Assembly: GCA_009773005.1 (NCBI GenBank)
Contig: WOUT01000013.1
Coordinates: 52,865 to 116,864, forward strand
From: Chloroflexota bacterium
GTDB taxonomy: Bacteria > Chloroflexota > Anaerolineae > Anaerolineales > Anaerolineaceae
DNA length: 64,000 nt
Direction of reading: 5' to 3'
The notes under the pieces were generated by a model. That model was not told the origin of the DNA, ran no database searches, and was given only the letters and a program-made list of their open reading frames with translations. Below, piece by piece: positions 59,867 to 64,000 of this stretch; the first letter of the stretch is position 1, and every line of letters begins with the position of its first letter. Both the position numbers and the translations under genes were made by a program.

Positions 59867-60556
59867 TTATGGTTGGCAAGGTTTTGGAGCCCAATTATTC
59901 CCGCGGTAACCACAAAGCAATCCTTCCAACTCCGGATACCCCACGATTTCCCATTTTCCTCTGAATTTGGCCAGGTTTTTTGGATCTCGAACCAGGTAGA
60001 ACTTTCTGTCTTCCATGGTTCCTGTGATCGACATCCCGTCTGCGCTGATGTTGCCAGAGTAGTTCTTCATTCCGGAACCGGTATGGTATGAGAACCATAA
60101 CGAATTTCCATCCTGGAAGATCTCAATGGGCACTTCGTAGGCGCTGCCCACCGGATCATGAGCATCATAAGAGGTACGCAATGTCCATTTTCCGCTCCAG
60201 TCCAGGATGGGTTTGGGTTCAGGCTCCTTGGGATACACCAGGAAAGGAACCGCTCTGAGTTCGCCATTGAAAGTCACGGCGGTTTCGATCAACCAGCATT
60301 CGGTGCTGTCTTCAAGCTTTACCTTCCACCAAATCCACCCTTTTTTCTCGGCTCTGCCGAGAACCTCTGCGCTTGACCCACGCGGCAATCTTCCAACCCG
60401 TTGATAGGCAGTTGAAGGGCCTAACCGGCAATTGACATTTTGAAGAGCCAAGACAGTTTGGCTTGCTGCTGCAATAACTGTTGCAATTTTGACTTGCATG
60501 ACCCATGTTGAGAGCGCGAAGAGTAGGGCAAGGGATAAAATGATAATCTTTTTCAT
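59867..60556 (-). CDS. Secreted protein with N-terminal bacterial SH3 domain
   Basis: 229 residues. Signal peptide (about 1-30, ending VIAAAS). A bacterial SH3 domain (about 34-95) carries the NVNCRLGPSTAYQRVGRLPRGS pattern and a W-W-x-V core. It is followed by a beta-rich domain of about 110 residues with many aromatics (WSGKWTLRTSYD, SITGTMEDRKFYL). SH3b domains usually bind wall peptides; the second domain is unassigned. Five cysteines are spread through the mature part. Confidence 0.82.
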   Translation of the reverse strand: MKKIIILSLALLFALSTWVMQVKIATVIAAASQTVLALQNVNCRLGPSTAYQRVGRLPRGSSAEVLGRAEKKGWIWWKVKLEDSTECWLIETAVTFNGELRAVPFLVYPKEPEPKPILDWSGKWTLRTSYDAHDPVGSAYEVPIEIFQDGNSLWFSYHTGSGMKNYSGNISADGMSITGTMEDRKFYLVRDPKNLAKFRGKWEIVGYPELEGLLCGYRGNNWAPKPCQP

Positions 60557-60801
60557 GTTCCTCCAAATACGGCTTACTCAAAACAAGATGTCTACCCACT
60601 ATACAATTCTCTCAAAAATTGAGCGTAAACTTAAAGTAAAAAATCGGTGAACCTTAAGTTAAAATCAATCCCTCCATTATTTTAAGATTTGGTTCGTTAA
60701 ACAGGATAGCAACAAATAAATACCTGATAAAAATTATTAGTGGGTGGAAACTTAATGATTAATAAGCGTAAATCACAAATACCTTGTATTATTTAATCGG
60801 T

Positions 60802-61269
60802 ATGGTTGAACCTTTGGTATTTAATGCAATTATCCCCTCTGAAAGCGGTGAGGTGTGGAAAGCCTGGACTACCGAATCGGGAGTCCGCACGTTTTTTGCG
60901 CCGGAATGCAAGATCGATTTGCGGTCAGGCGGCGCATATGAAATGTATTTTGATCTTGACGCACCTGCCGGGTCACGCGGCGGAGAGGGCTGTGTGATCC
61001 TGGCGGTCGACCCGCAGAAAATGCTTTCGTTGACCTGGAATGCGCCACCGGAATTGCCCGATATTCGCTTTCAGCGTACTCACGTTACAATTCGGTTCGA
61101 ATCGGTATCATCACACAGCGCCAAGATCACATTGACGCATGATGGCTGGGGAACAAGCCCGAATTGGGAAGCGGCAAGAACTTATTTTGAACGAGCTTGG
61201 GGTGAAATCGTGATTCCTCGTCTGATAAACCGTTTTACTGTTGGACCAATCCACTGGGGAAACCAATAA
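60802..61269 (+). CDS. SRPBCC (AHSA1-type) ligand-binding protein
   Basis: 155 residues. The AHSA1 helix-grip pattern: A-x-V-x-A-T-E-like start (VFNAIIPSESGEVWKAWTTESGVRTFFAPECKIDLRSGG in pieces), LSLTWNAPPELP, THVTIRFESV, and the last helix FERAWGEIVIPRLINRF. The hydrophobic pocket binds unknown small molecules. ATG 60802 is family-like; a TTG at 60784 is possible. It shares a promoter region with the CoA-binding gene 18 bp downstream. Confidence 0.85.
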   Translation: MVEPLVFNAIIPSESGEVWKAWTTESGVRTFFAPECKIDLRSGGAYEMYFDLDAPAGSRGGEGCVILAVDPQKMLSLTWNAPPELPDIRFQRTHVTIRFESVSSHSAKITLTHDGWGTSPNWEAARTYFERAWGEIVIPRLINRFTVGPIHWGNQ

Positions 61270-61287
61270 TATCGAGGGAGCACAAAA

Positions 61288-61744
61288 ATGATTAACAGCC
61301 GTAAGACGATTGATGAATTTTTTGAGTTTGAAAACGCTTGCAGTTGTAGGGGTCTCAAGAAATAAAGATAAATTTGGTAATGCCATCTTCCGGAAAATGA
61401 AAGCTAAAGGGTATAAAATACTGGCGGTCAACCCCAGGTTGGATCTGGTTGAAGGCGACCGCTGCTATGCTGGCTTGGGCGCATTGCCTGAAAAACCAGA
61501 GGGTGTAATCCTGGCAGTCTCACCTTCTCAAACTATATCAGTGATCGAAGAAGCCGCGCGCCTGGGCAGCACGTATGTCTGGATGCAGCAAGGCGCCAAT
61601 TCGCCTGAAGGCGAAGCGCGCTGCAAGGAGCTTGGCTTAAATTTTGTCAGCGGCGAGTGCATTTTCATGTTCGCGGAGCCGATGGAATCCTTCCACAAAA
61701 TCCACCGCTTCTTCAACAGGCTCTTCGGCAAAATGCCGAAATAA
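61288..61744 (+). pseudogene. CoA-binding-domain protein (YccU-like), frameshifted near its start
   Basis: About 151 residues. ATG 61288 has GAGGGAG 7 nt upstream and begins MINSRKTIDEF, then shifts. Removing one T from the T6 run at 61318-61323 gives MINSRKTIDEFLSLKTLAV and runs on as VVGVSRNKDKFGNAIF, KILAVNPRLD, QQGANSPEGEARCKELGL and FVSGECIFMF. This is the expected CoA_binding_2 Rossmann protein. Without the fix, translation must use an internal TTG/ATG near 61310 that has no ribosome site. Either a real lesion or a homopolymer error. Confidence 0.8.
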
Positions 61745-61758
61745 TGGAAATCAAATGC

Positions 61759-61790
61759 CCGGGGTACAAACTGAACCTCGGACATTTTTG
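61759..61790. terminator. Weak terminator between the CoA-binding gene and valS
   Basis: CCGGGGT (61759-61765) pairs with ACCTCGG (61775-61781) with one G-U, followed by ACATTTTTG. Confidence 0.5.
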
Positions 61791-61795
61791 TTATA

Positions 61796-64000
61796 TTAAT
61801 CTAATTGCTTTTTCAATTTTTCGTATGATTCACGGTATTCAGCAAGTTTGATGCGTTCTTTTTCAACGACCGCGGGGGGCGCTTTGCTTGCAAAGTCACT
61901 GGCAAGCAGTTTTTCAAGACGCTCAATCTGCGACCCTATTTCTGTCAATTCTTTTTCCAATCGGATCCTGTCAAATGCAGGTTCAGACGAGTCTTCGAGG
62001 GTCAGGAAAATCTCAATACCGGTGACTACCACCGAAACAGCATTTGCGGGTGTTTCAGCAAGGGGATCGGCAATGTCGAAGCCATCCGGTTTCAAATTTG
62101 CCAATGAAATGATCGTGGATTTTTGGGCTTGCAGAATCTGCGAGCGATCTCCAGCAGCGATTACTGCCGAGATCTTCTTTGCCGGTTGCACTTTCTTTTC
62201 AGAGCGTACGTTACGGATTGCCCTGACGACCTCCTGAATAATTCCAAACTGGGCGATCTTTTCATCTTCCCAACCTTCGGGTGCGTTAGCCTCAGGCCAG
62301 CGCGCGATGATCAAGGCTTCTTCCCAGGCGGGTTTGCCATTGAACGGCAAAAGCTTATGTTGGAGGGCAGCCTTCTTGAGTGCCTGCCATAATTCTTCCG
62401 TGACAAATGGCGTGAATGGGTGCAGCAATCGCAGTGCGGCATCCAACACGCGCACCAAGGTTTCGGCGGTGTAATAAGCCCGGTCACCACCCGCAGTGAG
62501 CTGGATTTTTGCAATCTCGATGTACCAGTCAGCGAATTCAGCCCAGAAGAATTCATAGATCTGGCGGCCTGCTTCTCCGTATTGGTGAGTAGCGAACAAA
62601 CGTTCAGTGTCACGCAGTAGCGTGTTCAACCGTGCCCAGATCCATGAATCGGCCAGCGTCCATTCAGGGTTTGCCTTCGGCATTTCAGGCGCTTGTCCTA
62701 ATGTGGAGAGCACGAACCGCCCGGCATTCCAAACCTTGTTGGCAAAATTTCGGTTGGCTTCCACTTTTTTCAGGCTCAGATTGGTATCATTGCCGGGTGT
62801 GGAACCAACGAGCAGGGTGAAGCGTAGCGCGTCGGTGCCGAAATTATCCATCACCTCTAATGGGTCAACCACATTGCCTTTTGTCTTGCTCATCTTCTGA
62901 CCGTTCTCATCAAGGATCAAGCCATGCAAATAGATGGTATGAAAAGGTTCCTGCCCGGTGAACTCGATGCCAAACATCATCATGCGCGCCACCCAAAAGA
63001 AAAGGATGTCCGCACCCGTTTCCATCACTGAGGTTGGGTAGAAATATTTCAAATCTGGCGTGTTTTCGGGCCAGCCTAATGTGGAGAGCGGCCACAACCC
63101 GGATGAGAACCAGGTATCCAGCACATCCTCTTCTTGTAGGATATGTTTGCTCTGGCATTTGGAGCATTCGGTGGGATCTTCGCGCGTCACTGTAACGGCA
63201 TTGCAGTCATCGCAATACCACACTGGGATGCGGTGACCCCACCACAACTGGCGGCTGATGCACCAGTCACGGATATTCTCCAGCCAGTTGTAATACACTT
63301 TCGTGAATCGTTCCGGCACGATCTTTGTGCGGCCTTCTTTCACAGCCGCCAACGCTTTATCTGCCAAGGGTTGGATCTTGACGAACCATTGCGTAGAGAT
63401 CATCGGTTCGACGATCTCGCCTCCACGTTGAGAGCGAGGGATATTTAGAGTATAAGGTTGTTCTTTGATCACCAAACCGGCAGCGTGCATATCTTCCCAG
63501 AGTTTCTTGCGGCATTCGAACCGGTCCAATCCCTCATATGCGCCCGCGTTTTCATTCATTGTTGCAGTCAGCGTAAGGATGTTGATCATTTCCAAATTAT
63601 GATTCTGTCCGATGGTATAGTCATTGGGGTCATGCGCTGGAGTAATCTTGAGGGCGCCGGTGCCGAAGGCGCGATCCACATATTCATCAGCAATGACCGG
63701 GATGCGCCGGTTCATCATGGGCACAAGCACCTCTTTGCCGATGTATTTCTGATAACGTTCATCTTCAGGATGGACAGCTACCGCAGTATCACCCAGTATG
63801 GTTTCAGGTCTAGTTGTTGCCACAGGAATATATTCTCCGGGCAGGTCAGCCAGCATGTATTTGAAGTGATAGAGGAAGCCGGGTTCTTCTGAATATTCCA
63901 CCTCGAGATCTGAGACTGCGGTACGCAGCGCAGGCGACCAGTTGATTATGCGCGGACCGCGGTAGATGTAACCCTTTTCGTAAAGACGCACAAATGCTTC
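61796..64000 (-). CDS. valS: Valyl-tRNA synthetase, C-terminal three quarters
   Basis: About 735 residues in the window; the start lies beyond the right edge, so the HIGH motif is not seen. Visible parts: editing domain with VATTRPETILGDTAV and KITPAHDPND, the catalytic ENIRDWCISRQLWWGHRIPVW, zinc-type CDDCNAVTVTREDP with C-x-x-C pairs, DTWFSSGLWPLSTLGWP, KMSKS loop GQKMSKTKGNVVDPL, a helical anticodon-binding domain, and the C-terminal valS coiled coil ending YEKLKKQLD. It attaches valine to tRNA-Val. Upstream regulation (for example a T-box) is out of view. Confidence 0.97.
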   Translation of the reverse strand, partial: EAFVRLYEKGYIYRGPRIINWSPALRTAVSDLEVEYSEEPGFLYHFKYMLADLPGEYIPVATTRPETILGDTAVAVHPEDERYQKYIGKEVLVPMMNRRIPVIADEYVDRAFGTGALKITPAHDPNDYTIGQNHNLEMINILTLTATMNENAGAYEGLDRFECRKKLWEDMHAAGLVIKEQPYTLNIPRSQRGGEIVEPMISTQWFVKIQPLADKALAAVKEGRTKIVPERFTKVYYNWLENIRDWCISRQLWWGHRIPVWYCDDCNAVTVTREDPTECSKCQSKHILQEEDVLDTWFSSGLWPLSTLGWPENTPDLKYFYPTSVMETGADILFFWVARMMMFGIEFTGQEPFHTIYLHGLILDENGQKMSKTKGNVVDPLEVMDNFGTDALRFTLLVGSTPGNDTNLSLKKVEANRNFANKVWNAGRFVLSTLGQAPEMPKANPEWTLADSWIWARLNTLLRDTERLFATHQYGEAGRQIYEFFWAEFADWYIEIAKIQLTAGGDRAYYTAETLVRVLDAALRLLHPFTPFVTEELWQALKKAALQHKLLPFNGKPAWEEALIIARWPEANAPEGWEDEKIAQFGIIQEVVRAIRNVRSEKKVQPAKKISAVIAAGDRSQILQAQKSTIISLANLKPDGFDIADPLAETPANAVSVVVTGIEIFLTLEDSSEPAFDRIRLEKELTEIGSQIERLEKLLASDFASKAPPAVVEKERIKLAEYRESYEKLKKQLD

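Noticed and set aside
61310..61744. CoA-binding protein starting at TTG 61310 or ATG 61313
   Set aside because: No ribosome site there, whereas ATG 61288 has a strong one. Removing one T from T6 restores the expected N-terminus.
1..64000. CRISPR arrays, prophage, ribosomal RNA genes, replication origin
   Set aside because: No regularly spaced repeats, phage structural genes, rRNA-like sequence or DnaA-box clusters were noticed on either strand.

Overview
The window reads as chromosome of a free-living, probably anaerobic or microaerophilic bacterium of the Chloroflexota, class Anaerolineae. This placement is inferred from gene content: long proteins with sortilin/YCF48-type Asp-box propellers, a family-5 binding protein that looks circularly permuted, a fused ECF ATPase, many TTG starts and a Tat operon with a long N-terminal TatC extension. 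No ribosomal RNA or marker gene is present to confirm it. Genes are densely packed on both strands. There is no CRISPR array or prophage, and the only mobile DNA is a decayed IS1182-type transposase.

Layout. 1-4000: the start of apbE, a small anchored protein and a PepSY protein (an extracytosolic flavinylation-type island), divergent from an OmpR-type two-component pair, then a broken DUF2807 gene. 4065-12000: an ECF transporter (separate S component, EcfT, fused EcfA) and a TPP-riboswitch-controlled thiN-thiB-thiP-thiQ operon. 12000-18140: small membrane protein genes, pepT behind a structured leader with a tiny ORF, an EamA exporter, a decayed membrane gene and two membrane proteins. 18330-24510: a MacAB-type efflux operon with its own two-component system. 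24730-29500: a Moco-sulfurase-like PLP enzyme, a membrane protein, a NarL-type two-component pair and DoxX.

29790-37610 is the most unusual locus. One gene encodes a STAND-like ATPase, TPRs, one membrane span and an extracytoplasmic 13-Asp-box propeller. A second is a partial duplicate without the ATPase. A third is a free-standing ATPase of the same kind. 37650-44390: Tat translocase genes, a HerA/FtsK-like ATPase, and a divergent PP2C-like membrane protein that repeats the 'cytosolic enzyme, one span, outside beta-rich domain' design. 44437-49213: a D-threonine-aldolase-like enzyme, a site-2 protease, a probable selenocysteine tRNA, a PAP2 phosphatase, a nucleotidyltransferase and a conserved unknown. 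49384-57800: the permuted binding protein, the transposase remnant, and a full livJHMGF branched-chain amino-acid transport operon with a long structured leader. 57875-64000: ATP-grasp ligase, GT2 glycosyltransferase, SH3 protein, SRPBCC protein, CoA-binding protein (frameshifted) and the C-terminal three quarters of valyl-tRNA synthetase.

Four otherwise intact genes carry single-base indels, each in a homopolymer or dinucleotide run (G4 at 3642, AT run at 32611, A7 at 34247, T6 at 61318). This pattern suggests sequencing or assembly error, or slippage, rather than four independent gene deaths. Users should check these positions before treating the fragments as real proteins.
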